Origin: Patagioenas fasciata
Taxonomy: Eukaryota > Chordata > Aves > Columbiformes > Columbidae
DNA length: 64,000 bases
Reading direction: 5' to 3'
Assembly: GCF_037038585.1 (NCBI RefSeq)
Contig: NC_092524.1
Coordinates: forward strand, 41,550,001 to 41,614,000
Of the stretch, positions 20,519 through 35,100 are shown piece by piece. The position numbers and the translations under genes were made by a program. Numbering within the stretch: the stretch's first letter is position 1; each line of letters opens with the position of its first letter. The notes below the pieces were generated by a model. It saw only the letters and a list, made by a program, of their open reading frames with translations, was not told where the DNA came from and did not search any database.

Positions 20519-23500
20519 ACTGGATGCTGGAAACTTCAGTTTTCTGCAGGAACGTCTGTTTGCAAATTGCTACTGTATTTTTAGACAGCATGCTCTCAGC
20601 CTCTTCTCACTTCTCTTCCAAAGATATGCTAAAAGTAGTAATCTTGTAAGTTGGAAAATTATTTTCAAATGAAAATACACTTCATCTTTTGAATCATCTT
20701 GTTTGTAGTTGGCTTTAAGAGTCAGCAATCTCTTGCAGAAGTACTTTAAATGTCTGCTTTTGCTGTAGACACCTATGAAATGTTACAAAACTCTCTAACA
20801 TTCTAGTTAATTCCCACAGGTAAGTATGTTGAGTGTATAACATCAGTAACTTATTTATCGAAGTCAAGTCAGGTACATTTTGAAGATAACTGCTGCAGAG
20901 CTTTGTCTCAGGTAAAAGGTTGATGCTATTTTTCATTTGTTCCGTGTATATTTTTTCAGTAATTGTTTTTATATTGATGATTCATTTACATTTTGATGAT
21001 TCATACAAATGTATGAATGTTAAGAAACTTGGAGTTTTAAGTCATTGTGGTTAGTACATTCAAATAGAATTCAGGTCTGGAGAAAGCCCAGGCAAAATAA
21101 TAAGGCACAAGAACAAAATGTGGTGAAACTCCAGTTTCTCTTGTTAAACAAAACCTTTGGCATTTGCAGATGTTTCTGCATTCTGCTGTTACACATTAGT
21201 TTTTAATTATACATGTAGCCAAAATAGTAAAGACTAGAAGTAAATCTTGAATATGCAACAATAAGTGGTCTTCCAAAATGAAATGAGTTAAACTTAATGC
21301 TATTGAGTATGAAAATACAGGAATTTGTTGCTCATTAAAACATGTTACTTTGTCTTTAATGTCAGTATTTTCATAGGAATATGCACTAAAACCATTAAAC
21401 TAAAGGTAGTCTACCATCAAACTTGTCAGTGCCTGACACTTTTCTAGCTTTTAGTCTAAACTCTTCCTGTTTAATTGTAGGTGCATTCTGAGCAACCTCA
21501 ACTGTACAAAATATATTTCAGTTCTTCAGTATTTGTATAAATACCATTAAGCCATATAAAAGATAAGAAGTGAAACCCCTAAACTGTAACACTTTATTGT
21601 TAGTAATACTAAAACCATGAGACTAAAAGGACATTTAAGTACAGTTTTTAAAAAATGTAAGCAGATCTCTCTTTTGAAATTACTATTTCCACCCTTTAAG
21701 TTTGACCACCTATACTACACCCTAAACATAGATTGTGTTATACATGTACATAGATAGATATACATATCTAGATACGCCCACATTCTTCAAAATACTGAAA
21801 AGTAGTCATACACTTTGTTTAATTAATATAGCTTGGTTTTAATTGAAAATACAAGGAGGATTGCTTTACTTTTTTTTAATGCCTTGACAAGAAATTACAC
21901 CCACAGGAAATTACAAATGGATAGGTGCTTCTAGTAAAAAAATAATCCCAACTAACCTGGTTTCTGGTTCATTGCAAATATTCCTCTAATTGACAGATTG
22001 CTTTACTAGACGCTAATTGCACAGCAGTGTACTGCAACTCGGGAACTATGGAAGTGGCAGTCAAGACTCACTAAATTTGAGAACATGCTGCAAAGGGTTA
22101 AAGACAAAGAGGCAGATGGGTATTTAAATTGTACAGTTCGTTTAACAATAAGAAGCTATTATGAAATCTTTCCTCAACTGCTATAGCTCCTCTTTCTTTC
22201 TTGATCTTGGGAGAGATGCTAATCTTTTGTTAGACAGACCTGTTTCTGTCACTGGGTAACAAAAGTGACCGTGCTTCCTTTTTTTTTTTTTTTTTAAATT
22301 TCAATGTTTCTGAGTGAATTATTGCAAGGCTTAGATCAAGCATTTCTCACTAATTTCAAATAGCTAAAACAATCTAATCTCATCAAAGTCCTGTCATTAA
22401 AAATTTAAGAATATTTGAAATTAAGGAAGAGCTAGTGGTATTTTTCTGGTTCTTAGTCAAAAGCATATTAAAGTTTCCTTTAAAATCAGTGTATGTCATT
22501 TGGCTTGTTAATATACTAAGTGTTTTCTCATTCTCTTCTGATATTTTTTTCTCCAATAATATTCCATGTTTGTCATCTCTGCATAATTTTTGAATGTCAT
22601 ACTGCAAATAACCTCTTTGTATCCTTACCCTTCAGAATGGTCTGTTACCATTATAAGGAAGGTGGTTTGTTGCAAATGTATTTGCATAGTAAGGATTCAT
22701 GTTGTCTGTTCATATTTTTAAAATATAGCAATGAGTCTCCTGCAGATAGAGTATAATACTTTAGAAATGAGTGGTGTACCCAGTGCAGTGTTCCTTTTTC
22801 TTACCTACTTGACGACAAATGTATTCTGTAATATTATTTTTCCGTAAGGAAAGTACAGAACTTAAAGAAGTAGCAAGCAGAGTGTGGATGACTTTAAAGG
22901 ACAATTCTTGGACTTTTGGTACCTGCAATGGCAAGGGAAATTACTTAGAACTTGGAATAAACTGCATTTTAAAACATTTCATGGAGAAGGAAATACAATG
23001 TAATGTTAATAGAAGGCTTTAAAAAGTATCTAAGACAAAAATAGGGTTCACACCTTTTATTGTTTTAGTTTTGAATTCAGAAGTTGATAGGTTAGTTCTA
23101 CCTTTATATAAAACCTATCTATCAGCTGTAAGAGAAATCTTAATTAAACTTTAAAACTATCTGCTATACAATGCTATATCAAAACATGGAATTTGTAAAA
23201 TCCTGTAGTTACTGATATTGCTTGAAAAGATTTTGCTAATGCAGAACTTTTTCTTGTCTTCTAATATTGATGTTTATACATGCAGGACAAGCTGTCTTTC
23301 CTTTCTTGTCAGTTTGATAAGTTCCATCTAGACATTGTAAAATAATATGTGATCTATTCAAGTTAAATTACTAACTCCTGCTACGGAGAGGAACCTCCTC
23401 TCTTTTCGTCATTTTCAGCTTTCAGTTATATAGACCAATCTTACATTTCCTCTGTTTCTTAAAATTTCTGTTGAACAAGCTGATGTCCAATCCATCAAAA

Positions 23501-24770
23501 CACAGAAAGGCCTCTTTTTGTCTGGATACCGTAAGAGCAATTTCCATAGCTATAATGACCATCAGGTTTTAATTGCTATGGCAGGTCACTGAAGTGCAAT
23601 ATTATTGGGTAGTTTTCATTTTACATAAACTTTAATCTGAGGCACCTCTGGAAATCAGGGAAGTTGTGTACTTTGAGTATTTCTGTATATGCATTAGCTG
23701 TTGTATTAAATATGTTTTTATAGCAGTTACATCTTTGTCAGGGCCACAAGAGAACTATTGCACTCCTCTTTGGGTTTAGCCAAAGAACTTCACCCCACAG
23801 CTTCTGCATCAAACCCTAAGCTTCCATCTGCAATTAGCACATCAAATAAGCTATTTATTTTCTAGAGTGATCATTTCCTAGTAAACAATAATAGATTAGT
23901 ATTAGTGGTTTAGTATGGCCTCCTTAAGAAGCACATATAATTTCAAAAAAAAAAAAAAAAAGGCACAAAACAAACCCTCAAGTATTTTAGATCTATGTCT
24001 GAAAAACCGAGGGATAAGAAACTTCTGTGACTTGCTTTCACCCATGCAAGGGATGCTTACTGAAAATACTGATAATATTTTTAGCTTGTTTATGAGTGAA
24101 ATATAGTCAAAATAAGTTAATATCAGTTCATATTTATAGAGTCTAAATCATTGTGTGCTGCAGCTTTGACTTTTTTCATTAAGATGTTCAGCCTTGGGAT
24201 TGGAAGACTTGCAGATTTTGAGAGCAAAGTATTAGTCATTATTAACACTCACATTCTGCATGTGCATTTTGAAAACAGTATCAAAAAATTCTCATTCAAA
24301 TAGAAGGAAATGCAGCTCTGGAGGCTACAAAATATGTCTTAAAGTTTATTTTCATTTTGTATTATATGGGGAAAGCATTTTAATGCTTAATCTTCTTTTT
24401 TTTTACTTAAGGGAATTGCTGGTTGGGTAAAAAAAAATGAAATGCAAGAACTTCTACAATGTCAAATGATGTGTACAAATAATCATTGTCAAAATACTAA
24501 CGTTTGTAAAAAAACAATGCAACCCTCTGATTTTTGTATTGCATATACAATGTTCTTTTAAAACTTACGCTAATTAGAATATTATGTAAGAAAGCATAGT
24601 TTTGTAAATACTTCTAGCTCTAACTTGAACTGCAGAATCAGTGCTTGAAGTGTTGCATCTTCAAGCCATGTTATACTTGACAGGTGTAGCATCAGTGTTG
24701 AAATAATTGGTAATTGTGGGAAATAACTATCTGTTCGAAGTGCAATAAAGCCTTAAATTTCTGTTGGAGT
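20519..24770 (+). other. G2E3: G2E3 3' UTR and downstream region
   Basis: About 4.2 kb of AT-rich sequence after the stop, with no further exons or recognised repeats apart from a poly-T run near 22280 and a 17-base A run at 23945-23961. Poly-A signals AATAAA occur at 22956-22961 and 24744-24749. I infer that the longest transcript ends near 24770, but the true end could be at any earlier signal. Confidence 0.5.
24744..24749 (+). terminator. G2E3: Distal AATAAA poly-A signal of G2E3 (candidate)
   Basis: Exact AATAAA followed within 30 bases by a T/G-rich segment. It is the last such signal before the SCFD1 CpG island. A second exact signal lies at 22956. Confidence 0.45.
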
Positions 24771-25289
24771 AAATATGTAACTTCCGTGATTTTACTTCAG
24801 TGCTTTGATGGGTTTTAGCTCTAGAAGTGTCATCACTATTTTCTGTAGTTTTGTTTGTGTACCTATAGACACCTTTCTGTTGGGGTGGGCGGGACTGTTC
24901 CCTTGTGGGATGTGTTAGTGCGCAGCTGTAAAGCAGAGCCGAGGTGGATGCTGCCTGAGGCTGAGACAAGCAAAGCACGTGTTTTACTTCTTGATAACTC
25001 ACTAAAGCTTCATTACTCTATCCTTAGCTGGCTGCCTGGTTTTGAAACAGTCCTCAGAGCTGCCCTGATGTATTTAAGGGGTTTTCTAGGAAGCATTTCA
25101 GTTCTCCCCAAAAGTTAATGCGAGTTTTTTCTCAAAAAAAAAAAAAAAAAGGTGAGAAATAGCACCACCCTGCTCTCTGAACCATCTCAACCTGTTTTTC
25201 GCAGCTGGGGAAAAGCACCGGCCCAAATTTTAACTGAAAAAGTGCAGTTTCTTAATTACAGCTCCCTCAAGAACGAGGGCTTGTTCTAG
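24771..25289. other. Spacer between G2E3 and SCFD1
   Basis: About half a kilobase between the candidate G2E3 poly-A site and the SCFD1 CpG island. It contains a 17-base A run at 25134-25150. No gene or mobile element recognised. Confidence 0.55.
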
Positions 25290-26120
25290 AGCTGTTGGCT
25301 GCCGTGAGGCACCACGGCCTCCCGGGGCGGGGAAAGCGGGGAGAGCACGGAGCTGTGCCGCAGCTGCTGCCGGGGAAGCGGCTCGGGTGGGGAGGACAGC
25401 GCTCCTGTGGTGCCGGGACAGGGCGAGGAGTCGCCGCCGGACTGCAGGGCCCGCCTATCGCCGCCCTCCGGGCCGCCACGTCGTCCGGCGGCTGCGTACG
25501 CGGCGGTGGGCGGGGCGCCGCGCCGAGGCCGGGCTGGCGGCGCAGGAAGATGGCGGCTGGTATCCGGGAGAAGCAAACAGGTGAGCGGCTTCCCGCGGTC
25601 CCCGTAGCGCAGCGCGACAGCTGCCGTTCTCGGGGATCGGGGTGGGGAGGGAGCACGCTCAGTTTCACGGTGCTCCCGGAGGCTTTCGTCTGCCTCGCCC
25701 TTTTCCGCGGCGGAGCTCCGGGACGGGACGTGGGCGTCTCCGCCGCCTTGCCGCCGCCTTGCCACCGCCGGGGGATTCGCGCCTTCTCACCCGGCTTGGG
25801 TCTCCCGGCAACGGGACGGCGGCCTACTCCTTGCTCGGAGCCCGCGGCTGCTGGAGCGGAGAGATGGGGCGCCGCTCAGCTGCCTCCGCAGCGACGGGCC
25901 CGGGGGAGCGGGGCTCCAGGGTCTCTGGCCGAAGCTTCTGCCGAGGGGCTCGGCCCCGCTGCGGGCACAGGGCCGTGTGTGTGCCCTGCCGGGCAGCGCC
26001 GGGCACGGGCCCCGGGGGCATGCCCGCGGGTGCCGCCGTGGTGTGGAAATCGTCCCCGGGAAGGGACATGAGCGGTGCTGCTTTCTCCCGTGGCCGTGGG
26101 AGCGGGTTGTACGCTCCCTC
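25290..26120. promoter_or_regulatory. SCFD1: CpG island promoter of SCFD1
   Basis: Dense CpG and high G+C around SCFD1 exon 1, extending about 550 bases into intron 1. No TATA box seen. A YY1-type motif (AAGATGGCGGC, 25547-25557) overlaps the start codon, a position typical of TATA-less housekeeping promoters whose start site lies close by. Confidence 0.85.
25550..25580 (+). CDS. SCFD1: SCFD1 exon 1, start codon
   Basis: Ten codons plus one base, ending at GTGAGC. The IREKQT sequence continues into VALKRMLNF of exon 2 as in orthologues. The frame stays open upstream for about 85 codons but has no ATG there. Confidence 0.93.
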
Positions 26121-29100
26121 CGTTTAGGTTTCCTTTCTGCCTGTGGTAAGGATCAACAGGAAAGAAACAGCGTTTAGTGGTGCAAAAATAAAGCTTCTGT
26201 GATGATGCTTCTGTTAAGGCAATGCAGGGGCTTTGTAGTGTGTACCGACCCTCAGGTAATTGAGAATACGAGATTAACAACTACAACTAATTATGCAGGA
26301 GGTTTGCTATAGTTAAAGGATTAGTTATTCAGCCTTTCCTTATGCAGTACTACAGCTTTGTGACTGACGCTTTTTTCTCTGTCTTGACACTGCTTTGTGG
26401 AGCCTTGTGCCACCCAGAAGCTCATGTCAGCTCCATAGTCCTCTACTTCTGTTGCTTGCCAAAGTTTTTGTCAGTAGTTTGAGCTGTAATCTTGTCACCG
26501 TCTCATTGACAACTGCAGTATCTTTCTGGTGGTATAGAGGATTCTGGGTTCATTTATTTAACATGAAATGTCTAAAATCATCTGCCTGAAATTTTCAGTC
26601 TGAGTCTCTGTGTGGACTTTAAATATTTACTAGTATTATTCATCTTCTTTTCGTACCAGCAGCCTACTTCTGTATCTCATTCCGGTGGCCATCTGCTATT
26701 CATAGTGCTATTTGATGTTCCTTTGCAGGCCTTTACCTCTCTTTGCTACTTTTCTGACAAAACCCACTGTCATTGAGCCCTTATTCCATACAGCTTTGTT
26801 TTTTTCTACTCTGCTTTGCCTTGTTACTTATTTCAGTCAACCTTTACCCCTGAACCCATGTTGTCTTCCATTGGTGATGTCATTTCCAAGGAACTAGATT
26901 GAACAACTAAAAGACACTCAGAAAAAGGAAAGGGTTTATTATCATTTAGTGTTTGCGTACCACATCTGTGCAACATCTGTTGTGACCTTTGTCCTGGTTC
27001 ACAACCACGCAAAACATATAATTGTGCAAGCACAACAAAACTTGATCCTTGATCGCAGATAGTATTCAGCCGAAATATAAATGAAGTGGCAATATAAATA
27101 CAAAAAAAAAAAAAGAAACCCAGAGATCTGCTGAGCGTTTGTTGTGATTGTCACAGCATGTCACTGGTCTTATTGCTGTCTTCTGTAGAGAGCTTATGCC
27201 AAGTTTAAATTTAAATGGTCAACTCTACAAAGCAGCTGCTTCAGATCCAGTAGCACCAAAATACAAACCCTTGCAGCTTTATACAAAAATATGAATAAGG
27301 AAAAATGTTATAACATTGCTAAATGGAGCCAGTCATGTAGTGGTGATGGACACAGGTAAGAGTGAGATACCCAATGCCTTCTTTGCCTCAGACTTCACCA
27401 ACAAATTCTCCCCGGCTTTTGTGTCACTCTGGAGTCAATCACGGAGTGAACCCTCTTGGCAAAGACTGACCACCCTGACTGCCTTCAGTGATAAAATGAC
27501 TGGATTTGTGGGTGACAGCAGAACAGACTTATGTCATTCACCTTGATTCCAGCAAGGCTCTTGACATTGTCTTCTTGTATCCCGGTTAGGAAGTTATGAG
27601 CTGGAGGGATGGACAACTGGATAAGTAAAAAAAAAAAGCGTTGAGTGGTTCAGGTTCAGGGGGTTGTGATTAATCATAGTATACCTGGAGGCTGCTGACA
27701 CTTGGGGTGCCACATGGGTCTGTCCTGTGACCCGTCTGTTTTAAAAATCTCTTATCAGTGACCTGGAAGGGATGTCAAAGTGCACTCTCATTACTTGTAC
27801 TGGTGACAGCAAACTAGGTGAATCGGTTAATATGTTCAAGGGCAGAGCTGCCACTCCGAAGGACCTCAGTGGGCAAGAGGAATGGGCCAACAAATACCTT
27901 ATGAAATTCAACAATGACAAATGTAAATTCCTGCACCTGGAAGGGAAGAACCCTTTGCAACATACAGCTGACAGTGCAGGATGCTGGCAGGCTGGAGAGC
28001 ATCTCTGCCCAAAAGGCACATGAGGATTCTTGGTGGACAGTAAGCTAAGCACCAGCCTGCATTATTCCCCAGCATAGCAGCATCCTCAGCCGTATCCACA
28101 GGGGGGCAGCCAGATTGAGGCCAGTGATTGTCCCCCTGCTACTCAGCCCCAGGAGACCACATCTAGGTACTGTGTCCAGTTTGCAGCTACCAGTACAGGC
28201 AAGGTGTTTATCAGGTGAAGAGAGTTCAGCAAAGGACCTCTAAGGTGGTCAGAGGCTGGAGCACTTACCCTGTGAGCTGAGGCTGCAGGACTGGGGCTTG
28301 TTCGGCCTGGAGAAAAGTTGGCTTGGAGGGGAGGACCTAACAGCAGGTCCCCAATACCTATGGGGAGGGCATTGAGAAGGTGGAACCAGGCTCCCTGGGG
28401 TGGTGTGTGGCAGTAGGTTGAGGAACAACAGGCAGAAGTCGAAATGATATACTCAAACCTGATATAAGGAAGAACTTTTTCACCATGAGTACAGCTGGTG
28501 CTACAGGTTGCACAAGGTGGTTTGTGGCATCTCCATCCCCGAAGATTTTTCAAAACTTGATTGGGTAAATCCCTGAGTAGCTTGGCCTGGCCTCACAGCT
28601 GACCCTGTTTGAGCAGGAGGTTGGACTACAGATCTCCTGAGGTCCTTTCCAGCCTGAGCGGTCCTGTGATACTGTAAACTCCAGGGGAAATGCACTGAGA
28701 ATGCTCACAAGTCTCGTTCAGATAAAGAATTAGAAGTTAACCATTTCTACTGATCTCCATTTATGAGCAATGTGGTGTATGTTGCCCTAATTTCTGAAAT
28801 TTTTTCCTCTTTGCAAAGCTTTGTGATGATTTTGTTTTTGAGTTTGAACAGAATAGCCACTAACTTATGTTGATACAGATAGTCTTTGGCTTGTATTCAA
28901 AGATGAGAGAACAGCGCATAGTGTATATTGTTGAGTCAGATAAATGAAGAAAGACTGCTTACTTAATAGATTTATAAGTCAGAGGTAGGTGAAGGAATCT
29001 GCTTTGGTTTTTGTTTTGGATGGGAAGTTAAATGAAAACTCATTCATGTTTCAAAGAGTTTTCTTGCTGCAAAGTAGTATTTTTGTACCCCTTAAAGCAG

Positions 29101-32100
29101 CAATTTCTTCCTGTAAGTTCTCAAAATGTTTCAAAATGTGTGTCAGTTTTAGTTAGGTGAAAAGGTATTTTTTGCTTGTGTGTATGCTGTTTTTCCTGTG
29201 AGGTAGGAAAAGCTTATCAGGGGAATAACGCAGACTAGTACCTACCGCACAGAATGCATCTTCAGGAAGATACTGGCATTATTCCTAAGGCAAACTGTGA
29301 CAGAATGCAGCCTGTATAGGTAAGGAGAGAGATTCTTTCTTTCTGTTTTGGGACTTGCTTTTTCTCCATTTAGTGTGTCTTTGGGAACCCATAAATTCTA
29401 GCTGATACGTGCCACTTGTCAGTCAGAGCTACATAAAAATAATGAAAATGTGATTTGTTGCATTTATATTTTATGATGGTTTTCCTCTTAAATGAAACAT
29501 GTGATAAAACCTTGGTAATGTGTTTGGTCTCTATAGTTGAAATGTGAAGAGAGTAAAGCATTTTTCTGTTTTATTTTCCAGTGGCCTTGAAACGTATGCT
29601 GAACTTCAATGTTCCTCCTGTTAAAAACAGCACAGGAGAACCAGTATGGAAGGTAGGAACTGTTTCAGTGGGAATAGGAGAATCTTATAGTGTTCAAAAA
29701 AACTCAGATTTTCAAATTTTAGCTAATTCCAGTATCTTATCTATGTTCTTAACTTGTACAAAATATTTTTTCCTGTGTGTTATGAATGTGCAGAGTTAAA
29801 TATCAGCATTGCTGAGAAAAATACATATTAGAAATATTAACTGCTTCAGGACCCAGTGACTGCTTCTTTAGACAATATTTTAATGAGCAACTGAGGAGAA
29901 TATGTTTGAAATATACTCAGGTCTCATTGATACCTGTTGGCAGAAACCTACGGAATACCTTACAGATGAACTCACAGTCAGGAACAACTATTGGTAGCCT
30001 TAAATTTAGGACAACTGAGCTCAAGCTACTTTTATTAGATTTAAAGAGTAAGTAATTTGTGAGATTTTTTTTGCTACTGCAAAGCATATATTATGTCTCT
30101 TCATCCATTCTGTTGTCTCTTTTATTGCTAGTTCCTTTTTTTCTTCTCCGCTTCTCCTTTTGTTTCCTCCCAAATGCAGCAGAGAAATTCTGCACTCAAA
30201 ATAACAAATTTCTGAGAGCACATTCCTGTTGACATCTCCTGACACTTTTCAGGAGATGGAAGTGATGAATTTGTTTCCCTTTATCATTGAGAAATGGAAA
30301 TCTATGACTAATGATTTATTATAAATTGGTAAATGTTTAGCACTTTTCAGGTTAGGATGGTAGTTCTTAAACTTGAATTCCTGTATCCACTGTATCCTGT
30401 ATTCTAATATATCCAGTTTGTAAAAAGATGTGTATCTATTTCAGGTTCTCATTTATGACAGATTTGGCCAAGATATAATCTCACCTTTGCTGTCAGTGAA
30501 AGAGCTGAGAGATATGGGGATCACTTTGCATCTGTAAGTAAAAAAAAACAGATTTTTTTTTTTTTCCTAAAAATAACTTTTGTTTATATTCACCCAAAAT
30601 CACAAACAAAGCATTGAAAATCGTTTGATGAATGACTGCTAAAATAAAGATCATACCCTGATTTCTTTCTAACGTCAGATGGTATTATTCAGAATCAGCA
30701 AGTAGAAAGGTCATTTCAAACACTGTTCAGTAAGATTTCTTACGAAGTAGAAGAGCTCCCTGCTCCAAAGAATTACCCAATAAGTCTTTTGAGGAATCTG
30801 TCTGTACAATTCCTTCTGTATTCATCTGTCTTAAGATTATTTTGGCGCAAACTGTTTCACGGGACTGTACGTACACTCTGCTTGTCTTTATGCACATAGA
30901 TTGTAATTCCCTCTTGTTTAAAGATATGGAATCTTTAAGTACTATTTTAAGAGATTTCCCATTTCTCTTTCTCCAGATTATGTTTATTTAGCTCATTGTC
31001 ATTCCTTAGCTGTGGTAAGAGTCACGGATGATCTTTGAAGATACATTTATTTTTTAAAAGTTTTTCAATTTTTACTAAGTGAAGTCTAGAAATGGAAGCA
31101 CAGTTTAACGTTTTGACGTATCAGCAGAAATGTGAGAGAAACGTGTAAGCACCTTGCCTGTCTTTGTTTTAATGAGCAGGAAAGGCAAGTTTAATAGTGT
31201 GAGATTTGGGGTTTTTTGTTATCCTGACAACAATTAATAATTGGTATATGAACTTTGCAGATGTAGTATTTTACTTTTCTCTGGATGGATTAACCTCCTT
31301 TTGAAGATTTGCAAAGCCTTTTCTCAAGCTTTGGATAAACTTTGGAGAGCTCTATTAATACATTAGGCTAGAAATTTTACAAATACGATTTTGCTATTTT
31401 CCATGTCTTGTTCTTGCTAAAATCTAGCTAAATATAGGAAGAAATTGCACAAAATTAAATATGTCTGTATGAGTAAATAATTTCTTTAACTCTTCTAATT
31501 TTACACAAATCAGAGGAGCAACTCATTCAAGATGTATTTTTTTCTTCCTTTCAGGCTTTTGCATTCAGATCGGGATGCTATTCCAGATGTTCCAGCTGTT
31601 TACTTTGTAATGCCAACAGAAGAAAATATTGACAGAATGTGCCAGGTAACTTGCGTGCTCAATGTTCCGAATGAGTGGATGCAGCAGAGGTAGAGTGTGT
31701 GAAGCACTCCTGCACTCATCAGAGTGTGACCGTTCTACATCTAGTTCTTGTGCCTGCCTGTGCTTGCGTTTTTTATGTATTAGCAAGTATTTGTCATAAA
31801 AATATTACCCAAAATTTTTACATGCAAATGTTTCAGTTTCAAAGAAGATAGAAAGGTGGTCTTTGTTTTGGAGAGAGACCTTTGGGAATGAAAAGACAAG
31901 AGGCATAAAGTGGGCATAAACCAAAATATAGGCAGTTCCATTTAAACGTAAGAAAAAGCTGGCTTAATGAGGGTGACCAAGTGCTGGAAGAGATTGCCTG
32001 GAGCATTTGTGGAGTCTCCGTCCTTGTGGATGTTCAGCACTCGGCTGGAGTCGCCTGCTCTATTTGACTCTCCTTTGGGCAGCGGGGTTGGACTGGGCTA

Positions 32101-35100
32101 ACCACAGTTTTTCACATTCTCTGGGAGGAATTGATGGAAGGTTGACATCCTCAACAAAGGACAGAAGAGCAAAGGGTACTTTTGGTCAGTGGTAAAGTGG
32201 GGAGTAATAGTTGCTATCTGGTAGCTTAAATTTCCTTTTTTTTTTTTTGCAGTTCTGTGTTAGGTTGGTTAATCGATTTATGTAGTCAAACCACTGCATA
32301 CAGGGCTGTATGAACAGACAGCTAAGCACTTCCAAAAATGTAGTTTGTCTGTGGATAATGGGAACATCACATAATAAAAGTAAGAATGTTTTTTAATTAG
32401 TTAGAAATATATTAGTACTTCTTCAGAAAAAAATATTTTGGTTTTCCTCCTTTTTAGGATCTTCGAAATCAGCTTTATGAATCTTATTATTTAAACTTTA
32501 TTTCTGCCATTTCGAGAAGTAAACTGGAAGATATTGCAAATGCTGCCATAGGTGCTAATGCAGTAACTCAGGTGGCCAAGGTAAGAAAATCTCACAGTCT
32601 AATGTTAAAGATACTACCATTACGGGTGTTATTGCATTCTTACGTGGCCGCTTCAGTGCCATCCACAGCTTTTCTGACTGAATCATGAACAAAATAAATG
32701 TTCGGCTAGATTCACTGTCAGGCATAGATTTACTGGGGAAAAAAAAAGGGAATCTCAGTCATCTCAGTAATGCAGCTTAGTACTACACTTCAGCTTAGTT
32801 AAAGGTGCTGGAAGACCCTTGTGCTAAATGATAAGAGGGGAAATATAGTGGTTTCAGAGTATTGCCAACCTCATCAGCTCATTACGTGCATCCAGTGCAT
32901 ATGTAATATTTCGTGTTACCACTCAATCATCACACAGTTTTTTTAAATTCACACATTATATTTGCATTTCTTTCTTTTAATAGGTAGCTCTGTAAAAGGT
33001 TCAAAAAGAAGTAGCAATAAATCACAAACATATTTTTTTTTTTATGTTTCACTCTGGACTGTTCTGACCGTTATTCCTTGATTTCTAGGTGTTTGATCAA
33101 TATCTTAATTTTATTACTCTAGAAGATGACATGTTTATATTGTGTAACCAAAACAAAGAACTTGTTTCATATCGTGGTAAGTAAAATTTGTATAAAAATT
33201 ATACCAGAATGTCTAAAGTTTAAATTTACTTTTGAAGTTGTAGCTAATACCAAGCAAAGATTTTGTTTTGCTTTGATCTGCTCAGAATTCAGGATAATCT
33301 GTTAGATGTGTAGTTTAAAGTCATGAAGGAAGCAGTTCTTAGATATTAATTTCAGCATTTTTACTACACAGCTATTGTAATATTGAAAAATAATTATGTA
33401 TTTTTAAATAACAAATTTAATAAAGCAAAACTGCAGCATCACCGTATATGGATAGTACAGCTTTTTAGATGTGGAATAATATGGGAAAAATTTGATATTA
33501 TCTACAAATGTAGATAAACACTGTGGGTAGCTGCTGTGTGGAGGCACCACTGTTTTGTCGTCATCCCTTCTGCAGTTCTTAAGGAATTAAGAACTGATAA
33601 GGGTTTCTTGTATCTTCTGGAGAGTGACCGTTCAGTACCTGCTTTTCTTATTCAAGACATGAAAACGTGGGGGTATGTAAGGGAGGTGATTAGAATCAGG
33701 GGCTGGAGTAGCACAGGGAAGAATCTGGGAAAGGACATTCTAGAAAGTAAGAAATGCTGATTGCTTCTGCAAACACGTGAACCAAGCATGCCAGCTTCTT
33801 TGTAAAGTCTTGGAGTTGCAAGTCAAGTCAGTCTCATGGAACTCTTTTTTTTTTTTTTTTTTTTTTTTGTCCTTTTCTTGGGACTTGTGTTGGACTTTTT
33901 TTGGGAACCAAGCAGGAAAACCAAGTGGCTGCCTTAGGTCAGTGACCTATGGTGTTAATAGCAGCTCAAGTCAACATATATACTACTATACTCAGTGCTT
34001 TAGTGTAGTCACAGTGTCTACAGACAGCTTCACATAGTTAATTCCTGGTTTATTTGGATGCACTGAATACTCAGTAGTGACCTGGTAGAGATGAGAAGTC
34101 TGTATGCCTGACATGTAGCAGTGAGAATTTTCTTCTCTCTTGCCCGATTTCTGAAGTCAGTACCTTTCTGTAAAACTGAATCCATAATACTGAGTTCTGC
34201 CTCATGCTGGGGATTGATTCCATTGTCAAAATGAAGGGCATTTTTGTTTGAAAAGCAGACTTTGATTTTTGAAATTTTTTTACTAAAATTGGAGTTTTAG
34301 TAATACTTGGGGGTTTTATGTGTTTGTGTGTATGATAGCTAACATGGAATTTGAATTAAAATGACTGAAAATGTTTTGAACCTGTCAGTTTCTGCGTGAT
34401 TTGTTTTCTTCTCTTGGGCCTCTGAAATTTGCCACACAACCAGTGATTTCACACTGTATTTAAAGCAATCTAGAAGTGGGCTGTTTCCAAAAGCTGATAG
34501 AACACAAATCTAATCTCCCATAGAGAGTGATTAGTTTTCCAGTAGTCACTGAGCTGATCCGTCATGCTGTGTGAGTTCTAGATCTGACACAGGCAGGTAG
34601 TAGGAGTGCAGGGGTGAAAGAGAAGAGTCTTTTTTGTCTTTGGAGAGCAACCCTAGCAGGAAACTGCCAGTTTTTTGTATTTTTGTAATCCACATACAGT
34701 GTAAACCTGACAGTGATGAAAGACAGCTGCTGTTCTTGCAGCAGCACTGCCATGTGTGGCCATGCATGGAGCTGAATGGGTGAACTAACAACAAATACAA
34801 CAAAAAGGGTTAATTTTCAGTTTCTTGATTTCCTGGCTGTATGACTGCATTTGTAGAGAGATAACGTCAGAACAAATAAGCGTGATAACGTTCTTCAGTC
34901 ATGTAAAAGGTTTTCACAGACAGAAAGGTGATAACACATTCCCTCTATCCATGTAGTAATGGACAAGGAGTGATGAGCTTAAATTGCAACAAGAATCTGG
35001 TCAGATATCAGGAGCACTTTCTAACATGAAAGGCAGCGAAATATTATAATAGATTACCTATAAATATTAGGGCATTTTCATGAATGGGAGGCTTTTGGAA

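Noticed and set aside
25295-25549. Open frame of about 85 codons upstream of and in frame with the SCFD1 start
   Set aside because: It contains no ATG, lies in GC-rich CpG-island sequence where stops are rare by chance, and resembles no known SCFD1 N-terminus.
33845-33868. Poly-T run as the tail of an antisense retroposed gene
   Set aside because: No retroposed coding sequence or flanking direct repeat was seen beside it.
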